Source of the DNA: CAVQCX01 sp963711095
GTDB taxonomy: Bacteria > Pseudomonadota > Gammaproteobacteria > Chromatiales > Chromatiaceae
DNA: 64,000 nucleotides
NCBI GenBank assembly: GCA_963711095.1
Contig: CAVQCX010000004.1
Location: 1-64,000, forward strand
Direction: 5' to 3'
Shown: in pieces, positions 8,788 to 16,744 of the stretch
Layout: the number at the start of each line of letters is the position of its first letter
Position numbering within the stretch: the stretch's first letter is position 1
Notes under the pieces: generated by a model
What the model saw: the letters and a program-made list of their open reading frames with translations, nothing else
The model's database searches: none
Told to the model about the DNA's origin: nothing
Position numbers and translations under genes: made by a program

Positions 8788-10175
8788 GGAGTCGCGCTCC
8801 CGGGTGCGGGCGACGGCCGCCGCCTGAGGGCATCGAGCAGCCGCTGATGGATGTTGGCGAATCCGCCGTTGCTCATCACCAGCACCTGGTCTCCGGGGCG
8901 GACCGCCGCGACCAGGGCCTCGAGGATCGCATCCACCGAATCGAGCACCTGACAGCGCGCGCCCAGGGGGGCCAGCACCCGGCGAGGCTCCCAACGCAGG
9001 TCGGCCGGCGCATGCACCAGCACCCGGTCGGCCGCGGCCAGGGCGCCAGGCAGCTCGGCGGCATGCACCCCCAGGCGCATGGTATTGGAGCGCGGGTCCA
9101 GTACCGCGATGATCCGGGCGCCTCCGACCTGGGCACGCAGCCCAGCCAGGGTGGTCCGGATCGCCGTCGGATGGTGGGCGAAGTCATCGTAGACCCGCAC
9201 GCCGCCGATCTCCCCGCGCAGCTCCATGCGCCGTTTGATGCCGCGGAACGCCGCCAGACCCCGGATGGCCTGGGCCGGCGCAATCCCGGCGTGGCGCGCC
9301 GCAGCGAGCGCGGCCAGCCCGTTGCTCAGGTTGTGCTGTCCGATCTGACTCCAATCGACGCGTCCCACCGGCTGCCCCGCGCACCACACCTGGAAACGGC
9401 CCGCATCGGCGCTGACGTCAATCGCGTCCCAGTCGGCGCCGCTGTCCTCGCCGAAGTGCTCCAGCGGCGTCCAGCAGCCCAGGGCGAGGACCTCGGCGAT
9501 CGCCCGGTCGTCGGTTGGGGCAATGATGCGCCCGGTGCCGGGCACGGTACGCACCAGGTGGTGGAACTGGCGCTGGATCATCGCCAGGTCATCGAAGATG
9601 TCCGCATGATCGAATTCGAGATTGTTGAGCACCAGGGTGCGCGGCCGGTAGTGGACGAACTTGGAGCGCTTGTCGAAGAAGGCGGTGTCGTACTCGTCGG
9701 CCTCCACCACGAAGAACGGGCCGCTGCCCAGCCGGGCCGAGACCCCGAAGTTCTCCGGCACGCCCCCGATCAGAAAGCCCGGGTCCAATCCGGCGTGCTC
9801 CAGCAGCCAGGCGACCATGCTCGCGGTGGTGGTCTTGCCATGGGTGCCCGCCACGGCGATGACCCAGCGATCGGCGAGCACCTGGTCCGCGAGCCACTGG
9901 GGCCCGGAGGTATAGCGCAGGCCGGCATCGAGCAGGTATTCCACCGCCGGGTTGCCCCGCGACAGGGCGTTGCCCACCAGCACACAATCCGGGGCGGGCC
10001 GCAGGTGCTCGGCGCTGTAGCCCTCCATCAGGGCGATGCCGGCCTGCTCCAGCTGCACGCTCATAGGCGGGTAGACGTTGGCGTCGGAGCCGCTCACCCG
10101 GTGGCCCAGGGCGCGCGCCAGCTGGGCGATGCCGCCCATGAAGGTCCCGCAGATGCCGAGGATATGGATATGCAT
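8784..10175 (-). CDS. mpl: murein tripeptide ligase
   Basis: A 463-residue Mur-type ligase that joins recycled L-Ala-gamma-D-Glu-meso-DAP to UDP-MurNAc, feeding cell-wall peptides back into peptidoglycan synthesis. The N-terminus MHIHILGICGTFMGGIAQLA is typical of Mpl. Also visible are SGSDANVYPPMS, the ATP loop VAGTHGKTTTASM, EADEYDTAFFDKRSKF, VYDDFAHHPTAI and DPRSNTMR. I chose the ATG at 10175 because it gives the conserved family N-terminus; the frame is open further upstream but runs into the next gene. Confidence 0.95.
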   Translation of the reverse strand: MHIHILGICGTFMGGIAQLARALGHRVSGSDANVYPPMSVQLEQAGIALMEGYSAEHLRPAPDCVLVGNALSRGNPAVEYLLDAGLRYTSGPQWLADQVLADRWVIAVAGTHGKTTTASMVAWLLEHAGLDPGFLIGGVPENFGVSARLGSGPFFVVEADEYDTAFFDKRSKFVHYRPRTLVLNNLEFDHADIFDDLAMIQRQFHHLVRTVPGTGRIIAPTDDRAIAEVLALGCWTPLEHFGEDSGADWDAIDVSADAGRFQVWCAGQPVGRVDWSQIGQHNLSNGLAALAAARHAGIAPAQAIRGLAAFRGIKRRMELRGEIGGVRVYDDFAHHPTAIRTTLAGLRAQVGGARIIAVLDPRSNTMRLGVHAAELPGALAAADRVLVHAPADLRWEPRRVLAPLGARCQVLDSVDAILEALVAAVRPGDQVLVMSNGGFANIHQRLLDALRRRPSPAPGSATP

Positions 10176-10176
10176 G

Positions 10177-10695
10177 TCAGGACAGCGCCGGGAACAGGGA
10201 CACCAGGAGTCCATTGGACAGGAACATGTAGGCAATGGCGAGCAGCACACCCACGACCAGCGAGACCTCCAGCGCGTGGTGCAGGATTTGGCCGATCACC
10301 ACCTGCATCCAGATCATGAGCGCGACCGCGAAGATGCCGGCCAGCCCGGCGACCGTAGAATCTCCCTCATTGGCGGCCGCCAGGGCCTGAAGCGGCAGGG
10401 CCAGGGCGGCGAGGAGCGCCCCGGCGCCGAGCACCGCCGTGGCCGTCTGCAGGAAGCGCGCGGATCGCCCACGCACCCGCAAGGCGATCCAGAGCAGTCC
10501 GAGCATCACCGCGGCATCGATCAGGCTGGCCGTGAGGGCCGGACCGAGCCCCCCGAGCGCCCGCTTCGCCAAGGCGATGCCCACCACAAGATTGACGAAC
10601 AGCACCAGGCCGAGGAGCTCCTGGGACGCGGGGGCATCCTGAGGGGCGGCCTTGAGCAGACAGAGATCGAGAAAAAAACGCAGCAATCGGTTCAA
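10177..10695 (-). CDS. small integral membrane protein, YIP1-like
   Basis: About 172 residues with five hydrophobic segments (around FVNLVVGIALA, DAAVMLGLLWIAL, AVLGAGALLAALALP, IFAVALMIWMQVVIG, VVGVLLAIAYMFL). The layout resembles bacterial YIP1-family membrane proteins of unknown role; this is a weak resemblance. The start is unclear: a TTG at 10695 begins a sensible protein, while the frame stays open to 10824 over the rnd promoter and start. It ends one base before the mpl start, so it heads the run yip-mpl-ubiX. Confidence 0.55.
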   Translation of the reverse strand: MNRLLRFFLDLCLLKAAPQDAPASQELLGLVLFVNLVVGIALAKRALGGLGPALTASLIDAAVMLGLLWIALRVRGRSARFLQTATAVLGAGALLAALALPLQALAAANEGDSTVAGLAGIFAVALMIWMQVVIGQILHHALEVSLVVGVLLAIAYMFLSNGLLVSLFPALS

Positions 10696-10807
10696 ATGCG
10701 AGGGAGCCCGATGAGATGGGGATGGGCGATCGGCGCCATCATAACCTTCGCGCGGCCTCGGCCAAAGCCGCGCGCGCGGGATAGATGCTAAGCTGGCGCC
10801 TGCCCCG

Positions 10808-11983
10808 ATGAAGGCACCGCTCATGCGAAGGCTCTATGTCGACTCCGACCCCGCGCTGCACGAATTCTGCGCACTGGTGCAGGACAGCCCATGGCTGAGC
10901 GTCGACACCGAGTTTATGCGCGAGAAGACCTACTACCCGCGCCTGTGCCTGCTGCAGGTTGCCGATGACCGGACCGCGGCCTGCGTGGATCCCCTGGCGC
11001 TCGCCGACCTCTCGCCGCTGCTCGATCTGCTGTATGCGCCGGGACGCGTCAAGGTGTTCCACGCCGCGCGCCAGGACCTGGAGATCTTTCTGGGCCAGTG
11101 GGACCGCCTGCCCGAGCCGATCTTCGATACCCAGATCGCGGCCATGCTCGCCGGCCTGGGAGAGCAGATCGGTTACGCCGCCCTGGTCAGGCAGCTGCTG
11201 GGGCTCGACCTGGAAAAGGGACACACGCGCACCGACTGGTGCCGACGTCCGCTGCATCCGGAGCAGATCACCTATGCCTACGAGGACGTCATCCATCTCG
11301 GCGAGGCATATCTGCAGCTGCGCGAGCGGCTCGCCGGCCTGGGCCGGCTGTCCTGGCTCGAGCAAGACTTCAACAGCCTGTCGGACCCGGCGACCTACCG
11401 CACCGAGCCCGAGGAGGCCTGGCAGCGCATCAAGGGCCGCCAGGCGCTGCGCGGCGTGCAGCGCGCCGTGCTGCAGCGGCTAGCTGCCTGGCGCGAGCGC
11501 GAGGCCCAGGCGCGCGACCGCCCGCGCCGCTGGGTGCTCTCCGACGAGGTCCTGCTCGAGCTGGCCCGGCGGATGCCCGGCGATACCGCTGGGCTGTCGC
11601 GGGTGCGCGGCATGGAGGGAGGCCAGATCGCGCGCTGGGGCGAGGCGCTGGTCCGCCTGATCGCCGAGGCACGACGCGCTCCGCAGCAAGGCTGGCCCAA
11701 GGAGGAGCGCCGCGGACCTGTGCCCACGGCCGCCCAGGAGGCCCTGACAGACCTGCTGTCGGCCGCCCTGCGCCTGCTCGCCGAGGCCCAGCAGATCAGC
11801 CCGGGCGCCGTCGCCAATCGCGCGGACCTGACCCGGCTCGCCTGCGGCGAGCGCGAAGGGCCGCTGCTGTACGGCTGGCGTCGCGCCCTGGCCGGCGAGC
11901 AGCTGCTGGCCTTGGCCGAGGGCAAGGCGGCGATCCGGGTGGTCGATGGCCAGCCCCGGATCATCGCCGAGGCACCCGCTTGA
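10808..11983 (+). CDS. rnd: ribonuclease D
   Basis: A 391-residue 3'-5' exoribonuclease that trims tRNA and other small RNA 3' ends. The DEDD nuclease domain fills residues 1-180: VDTEFMREKTYYPRLCLLQVA (first two acids), FHAARQDLEIF, and TYAYEDVIHLGEAYL (last motif, Tyr-type). Two HRDC-like helical domains follow, the first around residues 215-290. Length is near that of the E. coli enzyme. ATG at 10808 is used; a second ATG five codons on would serve equally well. The gene stands alone, with a repeat element right after it. Confidence 0.92.
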   Translation: MKAPLMRRLYVDSDPALHEFCALVQDSPWLSVDTEFMREKTYYPRLCLLQVADDRTAACVDPLALADLSPLLDLLYAPGRVKVFHAARQDLEIFLGQWDRLPEPIFDTQIAAMLAGLGEQIGYAALVRQLLGLDLEKGHTRTDWCRRPLHPEQITYAYEDVIHLGEAYLQLRERLAGLGRLSWLEQDFNSLSDPATYRTEPEEAWQRIKGRQALRGVQRAVLQRLAAWREREAQARDRPRRWVLSDEVLLELARRMPGDTAGLSRVRGMEGGQIARWGEALVRLIAEARRAPQQGWPKEERRGPVPTAAQEALTDLLSAALRLLAEAQQISPGAVANRADLTRLACGEREGPLLYGWRRALAGEQLLALAEGKAAIRVVDGQPRIIAEAPA

Positions 11984-12041
11984 ACCGAAAAACGGCAATG
12001 GGAACCGCCAAGACGCAAAGGACGCCAAGGCAGATGCGCAC

Positions 12042-12131
12042 CTAATGCGAACTGTTGGACAGAGTCTGCTTGTAGTCCTCGTCCCGGAACAGCGGATAGC
12101 TCGGCTTGATGTCGTCGACTGCTTGACTCAT
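12042..12131 (-). CDS. 29-codon reading frame with good ribosome site, possibly a truncated gene start
   Basis: ATG at 12131 is preceded by GGAG at eight bases' spacing, and the frame runs 29 codons (MSQAVDDIKPSYPLFRDED...) to a TAG that lies at the edge of the repeat arm 12001-12038. The composition (acidic, with PSYPLFRDEDYKQ) looks like the cytoplasmic N-terminus of a real enzyme rather than random sequence. I do not recognise the family. It may be the 5' end of a gene cut by the repeat, or a very small gene. Confidence 0.35.
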   Translation of the reverse strand: MSQAVDDIKPSYPLFRDEDYKQTLSNSSH

Positions 12132-12192
12132 GACTGTTTCTCCGACCGCGCCACCAATCTGTGGACACGGTCAAGGCGAGTTCAGATGTATT

Positions 12193-12318
12193 GAACCGCA
12201 GAGACGCAGAGGACACAGAGAAAGACCAGGGTTCGGCTGCTCATGGACGAGTGGGCACTCAAGCCTGGGTCAATCAGTCCAGATCCCGTCTTGCTTTTCC
12301 TCAGCGTCTCTGCGGTTC
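12193..12318. repeat. inner inverted repeat of the GAACCGCAGAGACGC type
   Basis: Left arm GAACCGCAGAGACGCAGAGG (from 12193) and right arm GCGTCTCTGCGGTTC (ending 12318) are inverted copies, perfect over the first 15 bases. About 90 bases lie between them, with no gene. It belongs to the same broad repeat type as the outer arms (AACCGC followed by 7-9-base periodic purine-rich units) but is a different subtype. Confidence 0.65.
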
Positions 12319-12512
12319 ATCTCCTTAATACGCGCTTCACCCAGAAGGGTGGCTCCCGTTTCGCGGGTATATCCGTGAAACACTTGGCGATCTTGGCGCC
12401 TTCGCGGTTCAAATGCCCTTTCCAGGTTGAAATTCCGGCTAAAATAGTCGCGGCCACAGCCCCGCGGGCGCACCGTAGCGGCAGACGACCGCGCAACAGG
12501 AGGCCCAGACCC

Positions 12513-12731
12513 ATGAGACTGATTGCACCCTGGCTTGCCGTCGCCCTGCTGGCGAGCTGCTCCGGTGATCGACACCCCGACGTCACCAAGAACCCGGTCT
12601 GGGGACCGGCGATCCAGGCGCGCCAACAGGCCGAGGACGTGGCCAAATTCGCCAACGGCCAGCTGCAGGGCAAGGAGCAGTCGATCAAGAACGCCGGTGC
12701 GACCCCCGAACAGATAGACCAGGGGCGCTAG
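12513..12731 (+). CDS. small predicted lipoprotein
   Basis: A 72-residue exported protein. The signal peptide ends in the lipobox ALLASC (Cys16), so the mature part would be a lipid-anchored peptide of 57 residues, rich in Gln, Ala and charged residues (IQARQQAEDVAKF). It probably forms one amphipathic helix. A strong AGGAGG ribosome site lies upstream of the ATG. I do not recognise a family. Its last 47 bases overlap the end of lnt on the other strand, the gene for the enzyme that N-acylates such lipoproteins. Confidence 0.7.
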   Translation: MRLIAPWLAVALLASCSGDRHPDVTKNPVWGPAIQARQQAEDVAKFANGQLQGKEQSIKNAGATPEQIDQGR

Positions 12732-14232
12732 CAGCGCACGCACCGATCAGCAGCCCGGCGGCCAGCGCGGCCAACGCCAGGGCGACCACCAGGGTATTGC
12801 CGGCCCGCAGGTAGGGGGTCATGCCCTGCATCGGCACCACCTCCCCGCTCAGCACATAGCGCTCGAACAGCGGCGAGCGGGCCCGCACCCGGCCTTTGTC
12901 GTCGATCAGCGCCGAGACGCCGCTGTTGGTCGAGCGCAGCATCCAGCGTCCGGCCTCCAGCGCGCGCATGCGCGCGATCTCCAGGTGCTGGTGTGGGGCG
13001 AGCGAATCCCCGAACCAGGCATCGTTGCTGACGTTGACCAGGAAAGCCGCCTCGGGGAAGGCGCCGAGCATCTCCTCGCCGAAGGCGTCCTCGTAGCAGA
13101 TCGACAGCGCCGCACCGTAGCCGGCCATGTGCAGCAGCGGGCGACGCCCATCGCCCGCGGAGAAATCCGACATCGGGAAGTCGATCACACTGCCCAGCGG
13201 CTGCAGCAGCCAGCGCAGCGGGAGGTATTCGCCGAAAGGCACCAGATGATGCTTGCGATACACCTCCCGCTGGGCGCCGAGGGTCATCAGCGCATTGTAA
13301 TAGAGGCCGCTCTCGCGATCCCTCACCGGGACACCCAGCAGCACATCCGTGCCCATACGCCGGGCCTCATCGGCCAAAGGGTCGAGAAAGCTGTGCTCGA
13401 CCTGATGGGCGAAGGTCGGCACCGCCGTCTCGGGCCAGATCACCAGGCGGCTATCCCAGTGCTCGCGGGTCAGCTTGCGATACAGGTCCAGCGTCGGGCG
13501 CAGCCGTTCGGGCTGCCATTTCAGGCTCGGCGTCACATCGCCCTGGATCAGGCTGACGCGAAACGGCGCTCCGGCCGGGGCGGTCCAGTCCACCCCGCGC
13601 AGCCCCCAGCCTGCCAGCCACAGCAGCACCAGTCCTGCCAGGGCCGCGTAACGGACGCGACCGCCCTGCCCGAGCAGCAAGGCGGCAAGGCCTGCCGACA
13701 GGGCGAGCAGCCAGCTCACCCCGTACACGCCGAGCAGCGGCGCATACCCCCCCAGCGGGGCATCGACCTGGGAATAGCCCAGAGCCAGCCATGGAAAGCC
13801 CGTGAGAAACCAGCCCCGGGTCCATTCGCAGAGCACCCAAACCGCGGGAAAGATCAGCAGCAGCCGCACCCAGCGAGGGCCGTCAGCGTGCGCCGAGAGC
13901 CAGCCCGCCAGGCCGTAGAACAGGGCCATGCCGGCCACCAGCAGGCCGGTGATCGCCCAGGCAAGCAGCGGCCCGCCGTCGCTGAAACTGGCGATGCTGA
14001 CATGCACCCAGGACACCCCGACACCCATCAGCCCGAGTCCGAACAGGTAGCCCATGCCCAGGGCGCGCCGCGGCGCGGCGTCACGCCACAGCAGGAACAG
14101 CAGGGTCAGCGCGATGGGTGCAACGGGCGCGGCGTCGAACGGGGCGAAGGCCAGCACCGCGATCACCCCGAGCGGTAGCGCGGCGAGCCAGATTCGGCCC
14201 CTGGGGACCCCGAAGGTGAAGCCGCCGGGCAA
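12685..14232 (-). CDS. lnt: apolipoprotein N-acyltransferase
   Basis: A 515-residue inner-membrane enzyme that adds the third acyl chain to lipoproteins. An N-terminal block of about six transmembrane segments (to residue 210) precedes a nitrilase-like periplasmic domain. The catalytic triad is visible as Glu268 in WPETAVP, Lys327 in VYRKHHLVPFGEYLPL and Cys379 in LSICYEDAFG. A last membrane helix is near residues 480-500. It is the distal gene of the run miaB-ybeZ-ybeY-corC-lnt, the usual gammaproteobacterial arrangement. Its 3' end overlaps the convergent small lipoprotein gene. Confidence 0.95.
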   Translation of the reverse strand: MPGGFTFGVPRGRIWLAALPLGVIAVLAFAPFDAAPVAPIALTLLFLLWRDAAPRRALGMGYLFGLGLMGVGVSWVHVSIASFSDGGPLLAWAITGLLVAGMALFYGLAGWLSAHADGPRWVRLLLIFPAVWVLCEWTRGWFLTGFPWLALGYSQVDAPLGGYAPLLGVYGVSWLLALSAGLAALLLGQGGRVRYAALAGLVLLWLAGWGLRGVDWTAPAGAPFRVSLIQGDVTPSLKWQPERLRPTLDLYRKLTREHWDSRLVIWPETAVPTFAHQVEHSFLDPLADEARRMGTDVLLGVPVRDRESGLYYNALMTLGAQREVYRKHHLVPFGEYLPLRWLLQPLGSVIDFPMSDFSAGDGRRPLLHMAGYGAALSICYEDAFGEEMLGAFPEAAFLVNVSNDAWFGDSLAPHQHLEIARMRALEAGRWMLRSTNSGVSALIDDKGRVRARSPLFERYVLSGEVVPMQGMTPYLRAGNTLVVALALAALAAGLLIGACAASAPGLSVRGSHRRS

Positions 14233-14252
14233 TGGGTGCTCCCGAGATACGA

Positions 14253-15125
14253 TCAGCGCTGCTCGGGCAGCTCTTCGCGATTCTCGGACAGACGGCGCGC
14301 GTAGAGCAGGTGAATGCGGCGGCTGTCCGCGCGCATGATCTGGAACTGGAATCCGCCCAGGTTGACCTTCTCTCCGCGCTTGGGCAGGTGCCCGAAGGCG
14401 TTCATTACCAGGCCGCCGATGGTGTCGAACTCCTCGTCGTCGAAGCGGGTGCCGAAATGCTCGTTGAAGTCCTCGATCGCAGTCTGCGCCTTGATGGTGA
14501 ACTCCCGATCGCTGCGCTTGAGGATCGCGGCCCCTTCGTCGTAGTCGTACTCGTCCTCGATCTCGCCGACGATCTGCTCCAGCACGTCCTCGATGGTGAC
14601 CAGTCCCGACACGGAGCCATATTCGTCCACCACTATGGCCATATGATTACGGCTGCCCCGGAACTCCTTGAGCAACACGTTCAGGCGCTTGCTCTCGGGC
14701 ACGAACACCGCCGAGCGCAGCACATGACGCATGTCGAAGCGCCGGGCACCGTCGGTGCCGCAGTAAGGCAACAGGTCCTTGGCGAGCATGATGCCCACCA
14801 CCTCGCTGCGGTCGTCGCCGATCACCGGGAAACGCGAGTGGGCCGACTCGACCAGCACCGGCAGGACGCTGTCCAGGGGATCGTCCCGGCGCACCACGGT
14901 CATGTTGGCGCGCGGGATCATGATGTCGCGCACCTGCAGGTCCGAGACCTCCAGCACGCCCTCGATCATGCTCAGCGCCTCGGTATCCAGCAGGGCCCGG
15001 TTGCGGGCCTCCCTGAGCAGGTCGAGCAGCTGCTCGCGGTCCTTGGGCTCGCCGCCGAACACCTGGATCAGGCGCCCGAGCCAAGCCCTGGGGCCCGACC
15101 CGTTGCTGAGTCCTGCGCTACTCAT
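14253..15125 (-). CDS. corC: CorC/YbeX-type CBS-domain protein
   Basis: A 290-residue cytoplasmic protein of the CorC/TlyC family. Two CBS domains (about residues 60-185) start with VRDIMIPRANM, and a CorC-HlyC domain ends the protein (EFDTIGGLVM...). Homologues affect magnesium/cobalt efflux and, with YbeY, ribosome and RNA homeostasis. The start used is the ATG at 15125 (MSSAGLSNGSG), which overlaps the ybeY stop region; an upstream ATG at 15155 lies inside ybeY and is less likely. CBS domains bind adenine nucleotides. Confidence 0.92.
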   Translation of the reverse strand: MSSAGLSNGSGPRAWLGRLIQVFGGEPKDREQLLDLLREARNRALLDTEALSMIEGVLEVSDLQVRDIMIPRANMTVVRRDDPLDSVLPVLVESAHSRFPVIGDDRSEVVGIMLAKDLLPYCGTDGARRFDMRHVLRSAVFVPESKRLNVLLKEFRGSRNHMAIVVDEYGSVSGLVTIEDVLEQIVGEIEDEYDYDEGAAILKRSDREFTIKAQTAIEDFNEHFGTRFDDEEFDTIGGLVMNAFGHLPKRGEKVNLGGFQFQIMRADSRRIHLLYARRLSENREELPEQR

Positions 15126-15585
15126 CGCTCTCCGGCTCTTGATAGGGATCCGCAAGCCCGAGCCCGGCGAGAATCGCTGTCTCCAGCGACTCCATCTCGC
15201 GCGCCTCAGCCTCCCCGTGATGATCGAAGCCGACCAGATGCAGGACCCCGTGCACCACCATGTGCGCCCAGTGGGCCTGTGCCGGCTTGCCCTGCTCCAG
15301 GGCCTCCTTCTCGACTACCGGCGCGCAGATCACGATATCACCCAGGTGCTCCGAAGGCACGCCCGGCGGCCCCTCGAAAGGGAAGGACAGCACGTTGGTG
15401 GGTCGATCCACGCCGCGGAAGTCGCGATTGAGCTCACGGCTCTCCGACTCGTCCACCACCCGGATCACCAGCCCTCCGGAGGCCCCGGCGCCCTGCAGCC
15501 CCGCCCGGGCCCAGTGGCGCAGCCGCTGCGGCCCGGGGACCCGCGCCTGCGCCGACACCCGCTGGCATTGGATCGCGGCGCTCAT
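15118..15585 (-). CDS. ybeY: endoribonuclease YbeY
   Basis: A 155-residue metalloprotein for 16S rRNA 3' maturation and ribosome quality control. The zinc site is plain: HGVLHLVGFDH with three His, following the TNVLSFPFE and LGDIVICAP blocks of the family. It lies between ybeZ (84 bases upstream) and corC (overlapping). The C-terminus is slightly extended and acidic (PESDE). Confidence 0.94.
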   Translation of the reverse strand: MSAAIQCQRVSAQARVPGPQRLRHWARAGLQGAGASGGLVIRVVDESESRELNRDFRGVDRPTNVLSFPFEGPPGVPSEHLGDIVICAPVVEKEALEQGKPAQAHWAHMVVHGVLHLVGFDHHGEAEAREMESLETAILAGLGLADPYQEPESDE

Positions 15586-15669
15586 CCCGGCGAGCCCGCA
15601 CCCGTCGCCTGCGGCGTCCGGCGGTGGCAGGACCTCACGCCGCTACCCTGCCCTGGATCCCGGCATCCA

Positions 15670-16665
15670 TCAGCCCTGACCGCCGCGCTCGCCGAAGGCC
15701 TCGTAGGCGTGCACGATGCGCTGCACCAAGGGGTGACGGACCACGTCCTTGGCGTTGAAAAAGGTGAAGCTGATGCCGTTCACCCGGCCCAGCACCTCGA
15801 TCACCTGGCGCAGACCGGATTGCTGCCCCTTGGGCAGATCGACCTGGGTGACATCGCCGGTAACCACCGCCGTGGAGCCGAAGCCGATGCGCGTGAGAAA
15901 CATCTTCATCTGCTCGGGGGTGGTGTTCTGGGCCTCGTCCAGGATGATGAACGAGTCGTTGAGGGTGCGCCCGCGCATGTAGGCCAGGGGCGCCACCTCG
16001 ATCACGTTGCGCTCGATCAGCTTGGCCACCCGCTCGAAGCCCAGCATCTCATAGAGGGCATCGTAGAGCGGGCGCAGATAGGGATCGATCTTCTGGGCGA
16101 GGTCGCCCGGCAAAAAGCCCAGGCGCTCGCCGGCCTCCACCGCCGGACGCACCAGCAGGATGCGGCGCACCTGCTCGCGCTCCAGGGCCTCCACCGCGCA
16201 GGCCACGGCCAGATAGGTCTTGCCCGTGCCGGCCGGGCCGACCCCGAAGCTCAGGTCATGGCCGAGAATCTTGTACATGTAGTCGCGCTGGTTGGGTCCC
16301 CGGGGTCGGATCAGGCCGCGTCGGGCCTTGATCACCACCTCCGGAATCTCCTCCGCCGCCGCGGCATGCGCCAGCAGGGCATCGATCCCCGACTCCTGCA
16401 GGAACAGGTGGACCCGGTCCGGGGTGAGCACTTCCTCGCGGCTCGCGGCGTACAGGTCGTGGAGCACCTCGCGCCCGGCGGCGATCGCGCCGGGGGCACC
16501 GAACAACCGGAACAGGCTGCCGCGGTTGGAGATCTCAATGCCCAGGCGCCGCTCGATCTGACGCAGGTGCTCATCGAGCTGGCCGCAGAGATTGGCCAGT
16601 CGGGCGTTGTCTACGGGCTCGAGCACCATGTCGATGGTGTCGGGATGGTCGGTGGTTACTGCCAT
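15670..16665 (-). CDS. ybeZ: PhoH-like ATPase YbeZ
   Basis: A 331-residue P-loop protein. Walker A is GPAGTGKT at about residues 143-150 and Walker B is in FIILDEAQNTTPEQMKMFLTR. An N-terminal KH-like region precedes them. YbeZ works with YbeY in RNA processing. The protein ends with GERGGQG. It sits directly downstream of miaB (79-base gap) as in E. coli. Confidence 0.94.
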   Translation of the reverse strand: MAVTTDHPDTIDMVLEPVDNARLANLCGQLDEHLRQIERRLGIEISNRGSLFRLFGAPGAIAAGREVLHDLYAASREEVLTPDRVHLFLQESGIDALLAHAAAAEEIPEVVIKARRGLIRPRGPNQRDYMYKILGHDLSFGVGPAGTGKTYLAVACAVEALEREQVRRILLVRPAVEAGERLGFLPGDLAQKIDPYLRPLYDALYEMLGFERVAKLIERNVIEVAPLAYMRGRTLNDSFIILDEAQNTTPEQMKMFLTRIGFGSTAVVTGDVTQVDLPKGQQSGLRQVIEVLGRVNGISFTFFNAKDVVRHPLVQRIVHAYEAFGERGGQG

Positions 16666-16744
16666 GCTATCGCGGAGAGTCCGGCGCCCGGCCGGCCAAG
16701 GCAGCGGGGAGGTACTGGTGGCTCGACATCACCGGTGGTGCGGC

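Larger units (their letters stand above)
11995..12430. repeat. inverted-repeat element with a second element inserted in it
   Basis: The outer arms are 12001-12038 (GGAACCGCCAAGACGC..., plus) and 12377-12422 (its counterpart, inverted, ending in GCGGTTC). Each corresponds to one end of the element at 33130-33283, in reverse order. Over roughly 46 bases the 12377-12422 arm differs from the start of the 33-kb copy at only a few positions. The 33-kb copy is about 155 bases, but here the arms lie about 400 bases apart because extra sequence sits between them: an inner inverted repeat and a 29-codon reading frame. Short elements built on AACCGCCAAG or AACCGCAGAG arms recur in many environmental bacterial genomes and encode no protein. 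Confidence 0.7.

Noticed and set aside
8847..10319. 490-codon plus-strand frame opposite mpl
   Set aside because: Overlaps a clear mpl along its length and shows no recognisable domain.
11995..12430. Insertion sequence with transposase
   Set aside because: No transposase frame between the arms; only short inverted repeats.
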